The notes under the pieces are model-generated. The model worked only from the letters and a program-made list of their open reading frames with translations, was not told where the DNA came from and did no database searches. Made by a program: the position numbers and the translations under genes. Below are positions 1-8,238 of a stretch of DNA of 64,000 nucleotides, one piece after another. Position 1 is the first letter of the stretch. The number at the start of each line of letters is the position of its first letter. This DNA comes from Caenispirillum salinarum_A (lineage in GTDB: Bacteria > Pseudomonadota > Alphaproteobacteria > Rhodospirillales > Rhodospirillaceae), in assembly GCF_044803115.1 (NCBI RefSeq), contig NZ_CP085224.1, forward strand, positions 2,294,001-2,358,000, written 5' to 3'.

Positions 1-396
1 ATGCTCAAGGAAGAGGGCGTGGACGTGAAATACGCCATCCACCCCGTCGCCGGCCGCATGCCGGGCCACATGAACGTGCTGCTGGCCGAGGCCAACGTGC
101 CCTATGACGAGGTCTTCGAGCTGGAGGAGATCAACCACGAGTTCACCACGGCCGACGTCGCCTATGTCATCGGCGCCAACGACGTGACGAACCCTGTGGC
201 GAAGACGGATCCGCAGAGCCCCATCTACGGCATGCCCATTCTGGATGTGGAGAAGGCCAAGACGGTGCTGTTCGTCAAGCGCTCCATGTCGGCCGGCTAC
301 GCCGGCGTCGACAACGAGCTGTTCTTCCGCGACAACACCATGATGCTCTTCGGCGACGCCAAGAAGATGACCGAGGAGATCGTCGGGTCCTTGTGA
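1..396 (+). CDS. pntB: NAD(P) transhydrogenase subunit beta, C-terminal part
   Basis: This is the last 131 codons of PntB, the membrane subunit of the proton-pumping transhydrogenase that reduces NADP+ with NADH. What is visible is the soluble NADP-binding domain III: the stretch VAGRMPGHMNVLLAEANVPY, the GANDVTNPVA segment and the VKRSMSAGYAGVDN segment are diagnostic of that domain. The reading frame is open to the left edge, so the true start and the membrane part lie outside the window; the first ATG is internal. A GC hairpin follows 25 bases after the stop. No oddity is seen in the visible part. Confidence 0.93.
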   Translation: MLKEEGVDVKYAIHPVAGRMPGHMNVLLAEANVPYDEVFELEEINHEFTTADVAYVIGANDVTNPVAKTDPQSPIYGMPILDVEKAKTVLFVKRSMSAGYAGVDNELFFRDNTMMLFGDAKKMTEEIVGSL

Positions 397-420
397 CCCT
401 TTTCATGACAGTATCCGATT

Positions 421-447
421 GGGGCGGGCCACCTGGCCCGCCCCTTT
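421..447 (+). terminator. Intrinsic terminator after pntB
   Basis: A perfect 10-bp stem, GGGGCGGGCC and GGCCCGCCCC, with a 4-base loop is followed by a short T run (TTT). It sits between pntB and the next gene on the same strand, so it probably ends the pnt transcript. The short T tract makes efficiency uncertain. Confidence 0.65.
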
Positions 448-517
448 CGCGTTCCAGGGGAAACGCTTGTGAATTCCGGCGCCCGCACTATGCGAGCGCC
501 GGTCTCGGGGAGGTACC

Positions 518-1123
518 ATGGCACAGGACGTCGACTGGGAACGGCTGTACCGCGAAACGCGGCACCGCATCGGGAACACCATGCAGATGCTGCTCAGCCT
601 GTTGCGCCTGCAAATCCGCCAGGGCGGCGACGATGCGTCGCCGCAGACGCTGCAGCGCCTGGAGGTGCGCATGTCGGCGGCGGCCGCCGCCTATGCGCTG
701 GCCCGCGTGGTGCCGGACGATGCCGAGGGCGGGCGCGTGGTGGTGGACTTCCATGCGCTGATAGCGGACATGGCCGAGGAAGCGCACCGCCAGGTGGAGC
801 CGGACATGGCCCCGTCTCTGGAGATGCGGCTCGAGCCTGTCGAGGTGTCGCTGGAGGACGCCATCCCGCTCGCCATCGCCGCCATGGAGGTCCTGGTCAA
901 CGCGGTGGAACACGGCGGGCCGCCGATCGCGGTGGTCCTGGGGCCGGGACCCGAGGCAGGGTGGACGAGACTGGTGGTGCAGGACGGCGGCACGGGGGTA
1001 CCGGCCGCCAATCTGCGCAAGGACGGCATCGGCCTGCGCATTTCGGAAAGTCTCATGCGGCAGGTGCAGGGGCGCCTCGTGCTTGATGAAGGACCGGTGC
1101 GCCTGGAGTGGCCACATCACTAG
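518..1123 (+). CDS. Small HisKA_2-type histidine kinase-like ATPase without sensor domain
   Basis: A 201-residue protein made only of a dimerisation/phosphoacceptor part and an ATPase part. The N-terminus YRETRHRIGNTMQMLLSLLR resembles the HisKA_2/HWE box, with His16 as the likely phosphoacceptor. An N-box-like stretch (AAMEVLVNAVEHG) and a G-box-like stretch (DGGTGVP, then GIGLRISESL) follow. There is no membrane segment and no input domain, so it is probably a cytosolic phosphorelay partner or a kinase driven by another protein. A strong GGGGAGG site lies 4 bases ahead of the ATG. No response regulator is adjacent; the LuxR-type regulator 3.5 kb away is only a possibility. Confidence 0.72.
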   Translation: MAQDVDWERLYRETRHRIGNTMQMLLSLLRLQIRQGGDDASPQTLQRLEVRMSAAAAAYALARVVPDDAEGGRVVVDFHALIADMAEEAHRQVEPDMAPSLEMRLEPVEVSLEDAIPLAIAAMEVLVNAVEHGGPPIAVVLGPGPEAGWTRLVVQDGGTGVPAANLRKDGIGLRISESLMRQVQGRLVLDEGPVRLEWPHH

Positions 1124-1144
1124 CCGCAAGGCACGAACCGAAAA

Positions 1145-1170
1145 GGCCCGAGCGCCGGTGCGCCCGGGCC
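1145..1170 (-). terminator. Intrinsic terminator for the minus-strand ThDP gene
   Basis: GGCCCG and GCGC pair with GCGC and CGGGCC around a CGGT loop, with one C opposite an A. On the plus strand AAAA precedes the stem, which is TTTT after the stem on the minus strand, placing it 14 bases beyond the stop of the ThDP-dependent enzyme. Confidence 0.65.
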
Positions 1171-1183
1171 TGGGCGATAGCCC

Positions 1184-2869
1184 TTACGCTTTCGCCGATG
1201 CCTTTTCGCGGATGCCGCTCAGCGTTTCGCGCGGCGTGATGGCTTCGGGGTCGATCCGCACCTCGATCAGCGCCGGCTTGCCGCTGGCCTCGGCGCGCTC
1301 GAATGCCGGGGCGAAGTCCTCGGTCTTTTCCACCAACTCGGCATGGCAGCCGTAGGCCTTCGCAAGCATGACGAAGTCCGGGTTCACCAGATCGGTGGCC
1401 GAGATGCGGCCGGGATAGGCGCGCTCCTGGTGCATGCGGATGGTGCCGTACATGCCGTTGTTCACCACGATGGTGATGAACGGCAGCCCGAACTGCACCG
1501 CCGTGCCCAGTTCCTGCCCGTTCATCTGGAAGCAGCCGTCGCCGGCGAAGGCGACCACGGTGCGCTCGGGGTTCGCGGCCTTCACCGCGACCGCCGCCGG
1601 CACGCCATAGCCCATGGTGCCGTTGGTCGGTGCGGCCTGCGTGCGGAAGCCGCGGTAGCGGTGGAACCGGTGGACCCAGACGGAATAGTTGCCGGCGCCG
1701 TTGCACATCACGGCGTCCTTGGGCAGGTGGCCGCGCAGCCATGCCATGATCGTGCCCATCTGAACGGCGCCCGGCGTCGTTACGGGAGCGGGGTCGTTCC
1801 ATGCCTCATAATCAGCGCGGGCAGCCTTGGCCCAATCCTCGCGGGCGGCGTAATTCACCGGCTTCACACTGCTGGCGGCGTGGGCGAAGCTTTCCATGCC
1901 GCAGTTGATCGCGAGGTCCGGCTGGAAGACGCGGCCCAGTTCCTCGGCGCCCGGATGCACGTGCACCAGGTGCTGCGGCAGCTTTGGCGGCTTGAGCATT
2001 TCGTAGCCGCCGGTGGTCATCTCGCCGAGCCGCGCGCCCACCACGATGAGCAGGTCGCTGGCCTTGATGCGCTCGGCCAGTGCCGGATTGATGCCGATGC
2101 CGACGTCGCCGGCGTACAGCGGGTGGTCGTTGTCGAACAGGTGCTGCGTGCGGAAGGAGCAGCCGACCGGCAGGTTCTGGCGCTCGGCGAACTGCTGGAT
2201 GTCCTTCACCGCCTTCGGCGTCCAGCCGCCGCCGCCCAGGATCATGAAGGGGCGCTTGGCGTGGGACAACTCGTCGCGCAGGTCCATGAGGTCGGCCGAC
2301 GAGATATGCGGCTGAACCGGCGTGCGGAAGGGAGCCACCTCGGGCGCCTCCACCACATCGCGCAGCATGTCCTCGGGCAGGGCGAGCACCACGGGGCCGG
2401 GACGGCCGGCCGTCGCCGTGTGGAAGGCGCGGCTGACGAATTCGGGGATGCGGCGCGCGTCGTCGATCTGCGCCACCCACTTGGTCATCTCGCCATACAT
2501 GCGGCGGTAGTCGATTTCCTGGAACGCCTCGCGCTCCATCTGGTCGCGTGCCACCTGGCCGACGAACAGGATCATGGGCGTCGAATCCTGGAAGGCCGTG
2601 TGCACGCCGATGGAGGCGTTGGTGGCGCCCGGTCCGCGCGTGACGAAGCAGATGCCCGGCCGGCCGGTCATCTTCCCGTGGGCCTCGGCCATGAAGGCGG
2701 CGCCGCCCTCCTGGCGCGCGGTGATCACCCGCACGGTGGCGTCGTGCAGGGCGTCCAGCACGGCAAGATAGCTTTCGCCGGGAACGCAATAGGCGGTATC
2801 GACGCCGTGGCGCACCAGTTCGTCAACCAGGATGCGGCCACCGGACCGGGGAGTGTTGGCTGCGGACAT
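1184..2869 (-). CDS. Thiamine diphosphate-dependent enzyme, acetolactate synthase-like
   Basis: A 561-residue protein with the three-domain layout of the acetolactate synthase/benzoylformate decarboxylase superfamily. Glu54 in the stretch ARQEGGAAFM is the expected cofactor-activating glutamate, GPGATN follows, and the ThDP/Mg motif is visible as GDGCFQMNGQE through VVNNGMYG near residues 440-470. No regulatory subunit gene (ilvH) is adjacent, so this is probably not the biosynthetic enzyme; the substrate is unknown. The gene lies 39 bases downstream of a glutathione S-transferase gene on the same strand, suggesting one transcript. Superfamily assignment is firm; the reaction is not. Confidence 0.85.
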   Translation of the reverse strand: MSAANTPRSGGRILVDELVRHGVDTAYCVPGESYLAVLDALHDATVRVITARQEGGAAFMAEAHGKMTGRPGICFVTRGPGATNASIGVHTAFQDSTPMILFVGQVARDQMEREAFQEIDYRRMYGEMTKWVAQIDDARRIPEFVSRAFHTATAGRPGPVVLALPEDMLRDVVEAPEVAPFRTPVQPHISSADLMDLRDELSHAKRPFMILGGGGWTPKAVKDIQQFAERQNLPVGCSFRTQHLFDNDHPLYAGDVGIGINPALAERIKASDLLIVVGARLGEMTTGGYEMLKPPKLPQHLVHVHPGAEELGRVFQPDLAINCGMESFAHAASSVKPVNYAAREDWAKAARADYEAWNDPAPVTTPGAVQMGTIMAWLRGHLPKDAVMCNGAGNYSVWVHRFHRYRGFRTQAAPTNGTMGYGVPAAVAVKAANPERTVVAFAGDGCFQMNGQELGTAVQFGLPFITIVVNNGMYGTIRMHQERAYPGRISATDLVNPDFVMLAKAYGCHAELVEKTEDFAPAFERAEASGKPALIEVRIDPEAITPRETLSGIREKASAKA

Positions 2870-2908
2870 GAGAAGCGTGCTCGCTTTTTCTTGTTGTGTG
2901 GCAGGGGA

Positions 2909-3532
2909 TTATGGGCGGGTCCTGGCAAACGCCGGCAGGGCGTTGCAGCGGTTCGCCAGGGCGTGAAGGACGGGCAAGTCGCCGTCCGCCACAAGGCCGG
3001 GGCGGACGGTGTTGACGAAATCCAGAGTCACCGTTGCCGTGACGTCGGCCTGCGTGAGGCGATCGCCGACCAGCCAGCCGCTGCCGCCGTCGGCGGCCAC
3101 GCGGGCGGCCTTTTCCAGTTCCGAGAGGCCGGCGCGCACCTGCTCGTCGCCGCGTGCGGCATAGGCAGGCCAGCGCACCTCCTCCGGCCGGCGGGTTTCC
3201 TCGTAGTAGGCCTGGACCGCCTTGTCCATGGCTCCGGTCGCAAAGGCGCACAGCCGCATGACAGCGCGGCGGGCCGGGCCGGCGGCGGGGGTGAGGCGCA
3301 GGCCGGGGCCGGCCATCTCGTCCAGGTGGTCGAGGATCGCGGCCGACTCGATCAGCACCTCGCCGTCCGGCAACTCCAGCGCCGGAACGCGGCCGAGGGG
3401 ATTGTAGCCCTTGATTGCTTCCACATCGGTGGCCGTCGCCAGTTCGCGGCGTTCAAAGGGCATTTCCAGCAAATCCAGGCTCACGGCGACCCGGCGGGTG
3501 TAGGGCGACAGGTTGCGGCCGACGAGGATCAC
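2909..3532 (-). CDS. Glutathione S-transferase family protein
   Basis: A 207-residue cytosolic GST-like protein. The N-terminal thioredoxin fold begins VILVGRNLSPYTRRV, with the SPYTRRV stretch at the usual catalytic position. The cis-proline motif RVPALELPDG and the glutathione-contacting ESAAILDHL follow; the rest is helical. I chose the GTG at 3532 because AGGAGG sits 8 bases upstream and the family N-terminus starts there; the frame stays open for a further 100 codons with no GST character. It lies upstream of and close to the ThDP enzyme gene. Substrate unknown. Confidence 0.85.
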   Translation of the reverse strand: MILVGRNLSPYTRRVAVSLDLLEMPFERRELATATDVEAIKGYNPLGRVPALELPDGEVLIESAAILDHLDEMAGPGLRLTPAAGPARRAVMRLCAFATGAMDKAVQAYYEETRRPEEVRWPAYAARGDEQVRAGLSELEKAARVAADGGSGWLVGDRLTQADVTATVTLDFVNTVRPGLVADGDLPVLHALANRCNALPAFARTRP

Positions 3533-3671
3533 GACGCATTCCTCCTGCGTTCGGAGATAGGATGCCAATGACTGCGCAAAACCGTAACGCGCTGCGAGGG
3601 CTTTCGAAAAGGGCCGTTGCGGCGCGTGTCTCGGGGCGGTTACAAGGGCCGCCCGAGCCCGGAGAGAACGC

Positions 3672-4013
3672 ATGGACAGCCGATTGAAGACCCGCCTGCG
3701 CGTGCAGGCCATCATTCGCCAGTGCGAAACGCGCGCGGTGCCGGCGATGGTGGTGCGCAAGGGCGATCCCGATGCAGGAGCGCTGCTGGTGAAGGTGAAC
3801 GCCTTCGACGCCGGCTGTACCGTGCTGACGCCGGTCACCGACGCCGGCGGGCGGCGCGGCTGGATGCGGGGTACCGGGCCGCAGCCCGTCGACGAACCGA
3901 CGGCCGACGCCTACATCGAGCGCCAGGCACGCTATGACGAGGACCTGTGGGTGGTAGAGATCGAAAGCCGCGACGGCTGGCACCCGCTTGAGGACGACAT
4001 CCTGGCCCTGTAG
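3672..4013 (+). CDS. DUF1491 family protein
   Basis: A 113-residue soluble protein starting MDSRLKTRLRVQAIIRQC, the typical DUF1491 opening in Alphaproteobacteria. A conserved GDPDAGALLVKVN stretch and an ERQARYDEDLWVVEIE stretch match the family pattern. Function is not established for the family. It is divergent from the GST gene, with about 140 bases between the two starts. Nothing unusual is visible. Confidence 0.8.
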   Translation: MDSRLKTRLRVQAIIRQCETRAVPAMVVRKGDPDAGALLVKVNAFDAGCTVLTPVTDAGGRRGWMRGTGPQPVDEPTADAYIERQARYDEDLWVVEIESRDGWHPLEDDILAL

Positions 4014-4025
4014 CGCGCCGGACCG

Positions 4026-4454
4026 TCAGGCCGACGTCGCCCTGTTTGCGGCCTTCGCGAGGTAAGGGGCGTATTTCATGTCATCGCCCAGGATATGGCG
4101 CACCAGCCAGTCCGACAGGAAATCAAACACCTTAACGTTGTTCAGCGACTCGGGATTGGCACGGAAGGTATCGCGCAACTGGTAGACCTTGGCCTTGAGG
4201 GCCTCGTGCTTCTCGTGATGGGCGGCACGGTCGGGGAAGCGGGCCAGCTTTTGCAACTGTTCCTCAACTTCGAAATGGTACTCGGTGTAGGCAATCAGCT
4301 CGTCCAGGATGCGGCCCACGGTTTCGGCCCCGGCGCGGGTCTTCACCGCGGCGTGAAGCTCGTTGACGAAACCCATGAGCTTTTTGTGGTCGGCGTCCAG
4401 CGTCTCCACGCCGACGCTCATCTTGTCCGTCCAGGTCAGCAGCGACTGCACCAT
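4026..4454 (-). CDS. Bacteriohemerythrin
   Basis: A 142-residue four-helix oxygen-binding protein. The full set of diiron ligand motifs is visible: LDADHKKL, YHFEVEEQL, AHHEKHEAL and RHILGDDM, giving five histidines plus Glu and Asp. I chose the ATG at 4454, giving the family-typical MVQSLLTWTDKMSVGV; an ATG at 4466 is also possible, and the frame stays open further upstream without family character. Such proteins bind oxygen reversibly and may deliver or buffer it under microaerobic conditions, which suits an organism with nif and nap genes. It is divergent from the response regulator. Confidence 0.9.
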   Translation of the reverse strand: MVQSLLTWTDKMSVGVETLDADHKKLMGFVNELHAAVKTRAGAETVGRILDELIAYTEYHFEVEEQLQKLARFPDRAAHHEKHEALKAKVYQLRDTFRANPESLNNVKVFDFLSDWLVRHILGDDMKYAPYLAKAANRATSA

Positions 4455-4649
4455 GCGTATGCCCATCCCCCTTTTCGATCGGGTCTTCATAGCACTCCGA
4501 GCGCCCCTGGGAAAAGAACCTTCGCGCACAGTTGGCGGCACCCAGGGTGCGCTGCGAGACGTGAGGCGTGACAGCCGACTAATTCAACCGTAAAACATTT
4601 GGCGAGACAGAATCGCCGATCAAGGTGGTTGAAAAGATAAGGGGATTCC

Positions 4650-5294
4650 ATGCGTGTCGTTCTGGCCGATGACCACGAGTTGGTCCGATCCGGGCTGAGA
4701 CCTTTCCTTGAGGAACTTGCCGACTCGGTGGAGGTCGAGGAGCACGGCGACCTTGACGGCCTTCTGGCCGGCGCGGCGGCGGCGGATCTGGTCATCATGG
4801 ATCTGCGCATGCCGGGCGTCGAAGGCGCGGCCTGCCTGACCCGCGTCACGAAGGCCTTCGCTCCTGCGCCGGTGGTGGTTCTCTCGGCCTCCCAGGCGGT
4901 GGACGACATCCTGGCCGTGGCGCGGGCGGGCCTTGCGGCCTACCTGCCCAAGACCATGCCCGGACCAGCCATGGTGGCCGCACTGCGCCTGGTGCTTCTG
5001 GGCGAGCGGTACTTCCCCGCGAGCGCCTTCGAGGCGGCCGGCGGCTCCGGCGACAGCATCCTGCTCAGGGAGGCTCCGGCGCGGAAGCCCAATCCCCTGG
5101 GGCTGCTGTCGGCGCGCGAGCGCGAAATCCTGGAGCACATGATCGAGGGCGAGACGAACAAGGCCATCGCCAAAAGCCTTACGCTGCAAGAAATCACCGT
5201 GAAGGTGCACCTTCGCAACATCTATCGCAAGATGGGTGCCGCCAACCGCACGCAGGCGGTGCGCATCGCCCTGGAGAACGGCTGGCAGCTCTGA
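4650..5294 (+). CDS. LuxR/NarL-family response regulator
   Basis: A 214-residue two-domain regulator. The receiver domain (1-120) has the acidic pair Asp7-Asp8 and the phosphoacceptor Asp51 in LVIMDLRMPG. The C-terminal domain (about 145-210) is a NarL-type helix-turn-helix: LSAREREILEHM, then NKAIAKSLTLQEITVKVHLRN. No cognate kinase is adjacent. Possible partners within the window are the small kinase-like ATPase at 518-1123 or the nitrate-type sensor at 54268-55770, but both pairings are guesses. The gene is followed by the proposed small RNA. Confidence 0.9.
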   Translation: MRVVLADDHELVRSGLRPFLEELADSVEVEEHGDLDGLLAGAAAADLVIMDLRMPGVEGAACLTRVTKAFAPAPVVVLSASQAVDDILAVARAGLAAYLPKTMPGPAMVAALRLVLLGERYFPASAFEAAGGSGDSILLREAPARKPNPLGLLSAREREILEHMIEGETNKAIAKSLTLQEITVKVHLRNIYRKMGAANRTQAVRIALENGWQL

Positions 5295-5371
5295 GGCGGG
5301 GGCGTTGCCGATGGAGCGCAAGACTCCCGGGTCATTTCGACTAATCGAGAATGGTGCGGTGCAAAAAAGGC

Positions 5372-5400
5372 TTTACAGCGGGGTGCCGGGGAGTCATATT
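5372..5400 (+). promoter_or_regulatory. Sigma-70-type promoter of the proposed small RNA
   Basis: TTTACA at 5372-5377 and CATATT at 5395-5400 are separated by exactly 17 bases. The predicted start near 5407 coincides with the first base pairs of the hairpin described next. There is no protein start downstream before the terminator. Confidence 0.6.
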
Positions 5401-5406
5401 TTGCAT

Positions 5407-5505
5407 CGCAGCAAGGGGGTGACGCGCCCTGCGCTCCGCCCCCGGCTGCTTCTTGGACGTTTCCTCCCTAGACTTGGGCCGTGCCTCGTGCACGGCCTTT
5501 TTTTT
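5407..5505 (+). ncRNA. Candidate trans-acting small RNA with CCUCCC motif
   Basis: About 98 nt, with promoter and terminator of its own and no plausible coding frame. Three parts are seen. First, a long hairpin: GCAGC (5408-5412) and GGGGGUG (5415-5421) pair with CGCCCCC (5437-5443) and GCUGC (5445-5449). Second, an unpaired stretch holding UUUCCUCCC around 5461-5469. Third, the terminator stem 5477-5497 with eight T. A CU-rich anti-Shine-Dalgarno loop between hairpins is the layout of known alphaproteobacterial regulators such as the alpha-r14 family, but I do not recognise this sequence as a named family. It lies in the gap between a response regulator and a convergent, disrupted cupin gene. 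Confidence 0.55.
5477..5505 (+). terminator. Strong intrinsic terminator
   Basis: A perfect 8-bp stem GGCCGTGC / GCACGGCC with a 5-base loop, followed by TTTTTTTT. It lies 180 bases beyond the response-regulator stop, far for that gene alone, and fits the end of the proposed small RNA. Confidence 0.88.
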
Positions 5506-5593
5506 GTTTATTTATAGGGGAGTGGCGGCGTGGCGAGACCAGCTTTGCATCCTGTCCGGAGTCCTGGAACCACCTCTGGTGGCGATGGTCTCG

Positions 5594-5794
5594 TCAGTGC
5601 TGGTGTTCGGGCGGCGCCAGAAGAATCAGTTCCACCCGATCGTTACCGTCAACGTAGGCGTCGTGGCCCGGAGGTATCTCGAAAAAGTCGCCCGGAACGA
5701 TGCGCGTCTCCACACCGCTGCCGACCATGCGGACCACGAGCCGTCCGCCAATGCAGTAACCCGTGTGGTGCATCGGGCATGTCGCCGGTGAGCC
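5594..5794 (-). pseudogene. Cupin-domain protein, 3' fragment (interrupted gene)
   Basis: The C-terminal half of a small cupin: MHHTGYCIGGRLVVRM, then PGDFFEIPPGHDAYVDG and VELILLAPPEHQH. The gene is broken by two IS66-family elements into pieces 10991-11049, 8325-8446 and this one. Joining them and keeping one copy of each 8-bp target duplication gives 366 bases, an open frame of 121 residues with no internal stop, so the gene was intact before insertion. Upstream on the same strand lies an FAD-linked oxidoreductase, 50 bases away from the original start. The substrate of the cupin is unknown. Confidence 0.88.
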
Positions 5795-5821
5795 GTAAGC
5801 GGGGCTTGTTGCCCACACTGA

Positions 5822-7405
5822 TCAGCCGTTGACGGCGGCCTCCCAATTCCAGGGGAGGAGCTCGTCCAGCCGGCATGCGGGGAAGTCCGTGACGATCGTC
5901 TCGATGACGCTCTTCAGATAGGCGAAGGGCTCGACGTCGTTCAGCTTCGCCGTCTCGATGAGGGACGCGACGATGGCCCAGTGGTCGCCGCCGCCGTCGG
6001 AACCGGCGAATAGCGAATTTTTCCTGACCAGAGTCACTGGCCTGATGCAACGTTCGACGGCATTGGTGTCCATCTCGACACGGCCGTCGTCGAGGAAGAC
6101 GCAGAGGCCGTCCCAGTGGTTGACGGCGTAGCGCAGGATCTCGGCGAGCGGCGCCTTGCCGGACACGCGGGCGAGCTGGGCGTCGATCCAGGTCCGCATG
6201 CTCTCCACCAGGGGGCGGGTCCGAGCGGCCCGTTTGGCTTGGCGCTCCTCCGCCGCCTGACCGCGGATCTCGCTCTCGATGCGGTACAGTTCGGCGATCC
6301 GGCGCAGGGCTTCCTCGGCCACCGGCGAGCCCTGCTTCACATGAAGCTCGTAGAACTTGCGCCGCAGGTGGCTCCAACAGAAGGCGAGCGTGATCGGCAG
6401 CGGCAAGGCGGCGCCGGCCTTCGCCGTGACGAGGCTCTTGTAGGCACCATAGCCGTCCACCTGGAGGATGCCGGCGAAACCGCCGAGGTGATCGCGCGCG
6501 TGGTCCGCGCCCCGGCCGACGGCATAGACATAGGCGACCGCCGGCGGATCGCCGCCGCCCCAGGGCCGGTCGTCCCGGGCGTAGGCCCAGAGCTGCGCCG
6601 TCTTGGTCCTGCCGCGCCCCGGGTCGAGCACCGGCAGGCGCGTCTCGTCGGCGTAGAGCTTGGCCGACGACAGCAGGTGCAGCCGCAGCCGGTCGTACAG
6701 CGGCTTCAGCCACCAGCATGCGTGGCCGACCCAGCCGGCCAGCACCGAGCGGTCGATCTCGATGCCCTGGCGGGCCAGGATACGGGCCTGGCGATAGAGC
6801 GGCAGGCCGTCGGCGTACTTGCCGATCAGCACCTGGGCGACCAGGGCCTCCGTCGGCAGGCCGCAGGCCACGACATGCTCGGGCGCCGGCGCCTGCACCA
6901 CGCCGGTCTCGCAAGCCCGGCAGCCGTAGCGCGGACGCCGGGTGACGAGGATGCGGTACTGCACCGGCACGACGTCGAGCCGCCGGCTGACGTCCTCGCC
7001 GATCACGTGCCGCTCGCCGTTGCAGCAGGGGCAGACCTTGTCCTCGGGCGCGACGTCGATGACGCGCTCGATCTCGGGCAGGGTCTTGGGCAGCGATGCC
7101 CGCTCGTCACCCGTCCGCCGGCGGCGCCGCTCCACCGGCGCGGCCGCATCCATCTCGGCATGGACGGCGGCGATGCTCTGCTCCAGGTCCTCGAAGGAGA
7201 GCGCCAACTGGTCGGGGTCGAGCTTCTCGGAGCGCCGGCCGAACATCAGCCGCTTCAACTGCGCCAGAAGGTGTTCGAGTCGGTCGGCGCGGTCCTTTTC
7301 GACGTCGCGTTCAGCCGTCGCCGCGTCCCGCTCCTCGGCCAAAGCCAGAACCAGCCGACGCAGGTCGGCGGCATCGGTCGGCAGGGTGTCGAGGTCGAGC
7401 GGCAT
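5822..7405 (-). CDS. tnpC: IS66 transposase TnpC
   Basis: A 527-residue DDE transposase of IS66 type. An N-terminal coiled-coil-rich segment (about 1-60, with LEHLLAQLKRLMFGRRSEKL) is followed by a zinc-finger stretch (KVCPCCNGERHVIGED, then PRYGCRACETG), the DDE core (ADETRLPVLDPGRGRTKTA; QVDGYGAYKSL), and the C-terminal TNAVERCIRPV and DELLPWNW motifs. The frame is intact from ATG to stop. It lies 48 bases downstream of tnpB within the element. Confidence 0.96.
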   Translation of the reverse strand: MPLDLDTLPTDAADLRRLVLALAEERDAATAERDVEKDRADRLEHLLAQLKRLMFGRRSEKLDPDQLALSFEDLEQSIAAVHAEMDAAAPVERRRRRTGDERASLPKTLPEIERVIDVAPEDKVCPCCNGERHVIGEDVSRRLDVVPVQYRILVTRRPRYGCRACETGVVQAPAPEHVVACGLPTEALVAQVLIGKYADGLPLYRQARILARQGIEIDRSVLAGWVGHACWWLKPLYDRLRLHLLSSAKLYADETRLPVLDPGRGRTKTAQLWAYARDDRPWGGGDPPAVAYVYAVGRGADHARDHLGGFAGILQVDGYGAYKSLVTAKAGAALPLPITLAFCWSHLRRKFYELHVKQGSPVAEEALRRIAELYRIESEIRGQAAEERQAKRAARTRPLVESMRTWIDAQLARVSGKAPLAEILRYAVNHWDGLCVFLDDGRVEMDTNAVERCIRPVTLVRKNSLFAGSDGGGDHWAIVASLIETAKLNDVEPFAYLKSVIETIVTDFPACRLDELLPWNWEAAVNG

Positions 7406-7453
7406 GGCCGGATTTTACCCGCTCCGGAGGCGCCGGGCCAGCCGGAAACCGGC

Positions 7454-7807
7454 TCAACAGGCGGCTTCCGGCGTTTCCACGGGCCGCCGCCGCACGCGCG
7501 ACCAGTCGAGCCCTTCGAGCAGCATCGCCATCTGTGCCGGCGACACCGTGACGACGCCGTTACGCACCGGCGGCCACGTGAAGCGGCCGGTCTCCAGCCG
7601 CTTGTAGAACAGGCACAGGCCGCTGCCGTCCCACGCCAGGATCTTGACCCTGTCCAGCCGCTTCGAGCGGAAAACGAAGAGGTCGCCGCAGAAGGGATCG
7701 CGCCGCAGGGCTTCCTGCACGACCGCCGCCAGACCGTCGTGTCCTTTGCGGAAATCCACCGGCTGCGTGCAGAGCACCACCTTCACGCCCGTCGGCGGCG
7801 CGATCAC
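7454..7807 (-). CDS. tnpB: IS66 accessory protein TnpB
   Basis: A 117-residue protein with the IS66 Orf2 signature: PVDFRKGHDGLAAVVQEALR, DLFVFRSKRLDRVKILAWD, GLCLFYKRLETGRFTWP. I chose the GTG at 7807 because it overlaps the tnpA stop (GTGA), the usual coupling in these elements; the frame extends upstream without TnpB character. TnpB is required for transposition of many IS66 elements but its biochemical role is unclear. Confidence 0.93.
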   Translation of the reverse strand: MIAPPTGVKVVLCTQPVDFRKGHDGLAAVVQEALRRDPFCGDLFVFRSKRLDRVKILAWDGSGLCLFYKRLETGRFTWPPVRNGVVTVSPAQMAMLLEGLDWSRVRRRPVETPEAAC

Positions 7808-8238
7808 CGCGGCCTCCGCAGGGCGCCGATGACGGCGACCGCCAGGGCGGGATCGACGTCGCCCGACAGCACGGCATGCCCGCCATCGACCACGACGTCG
7901 ATGCGACCCGGCCGCCGTGCATCGGGCTGCGGCGGACGCGCCTCCAGTTTCGGAGCTTCGACCACCATCTCGGCGAACGGATCGCCGGCTGCGACCGCGG
8001 TTCCCTTGGCGATGCCGGCATCCCGTCGCCACACCGTCAGCAGGCCGCGGTTCACCCCGTACCGCCTCGCCACGTCCGAGATGCAGGCGCCCGGTTTCGC
8101 GCTCGCTGCCACGATCTCCGCTTTCTCATCCGCCGTCCACCGTCGGCGCTGCCGGCGGCCAGTGATGACCTCCACCCGCTGATAAGGCCTGGCTTCATCT
8201 CTGTCTCCAAGCCAGGCATCAAGTCTGTCGTCATCCAT
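7804..8238 (-). CDS. tnpA: IS66 TnpA, transposase-associated helix-turn-helix protein
   Basis: A 144-residue protein if translation begins at the ATG at 8238; a GTG at 8274 is also possible but has no clear ribosome site. The helix-turn-helix stretch is RRWTADEKAEIVAASAKPGA followed by ISDVARRYGVNRGLLTVWRR, typical of IS66 Orf1. The C-terminal end GHAVLSGDVDPALAVAVIGA matches the conserved tail of the family. The stop overlaps the start of tnpB. Confidence 0.9.
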   Translation of the reverse strand: MDDDRLDAWLGDRDEARPYQRVEVITGRRQRRRWTADEKAEIVAASAKPGACISDVARRYGVNRGLLTVWRRDAGIAKGTAVAAGDPFAEMVVEAPKLEARPPQPDARRPGRIDVVVDGGHAVLSGDVDPALAVAVIGALRRPR

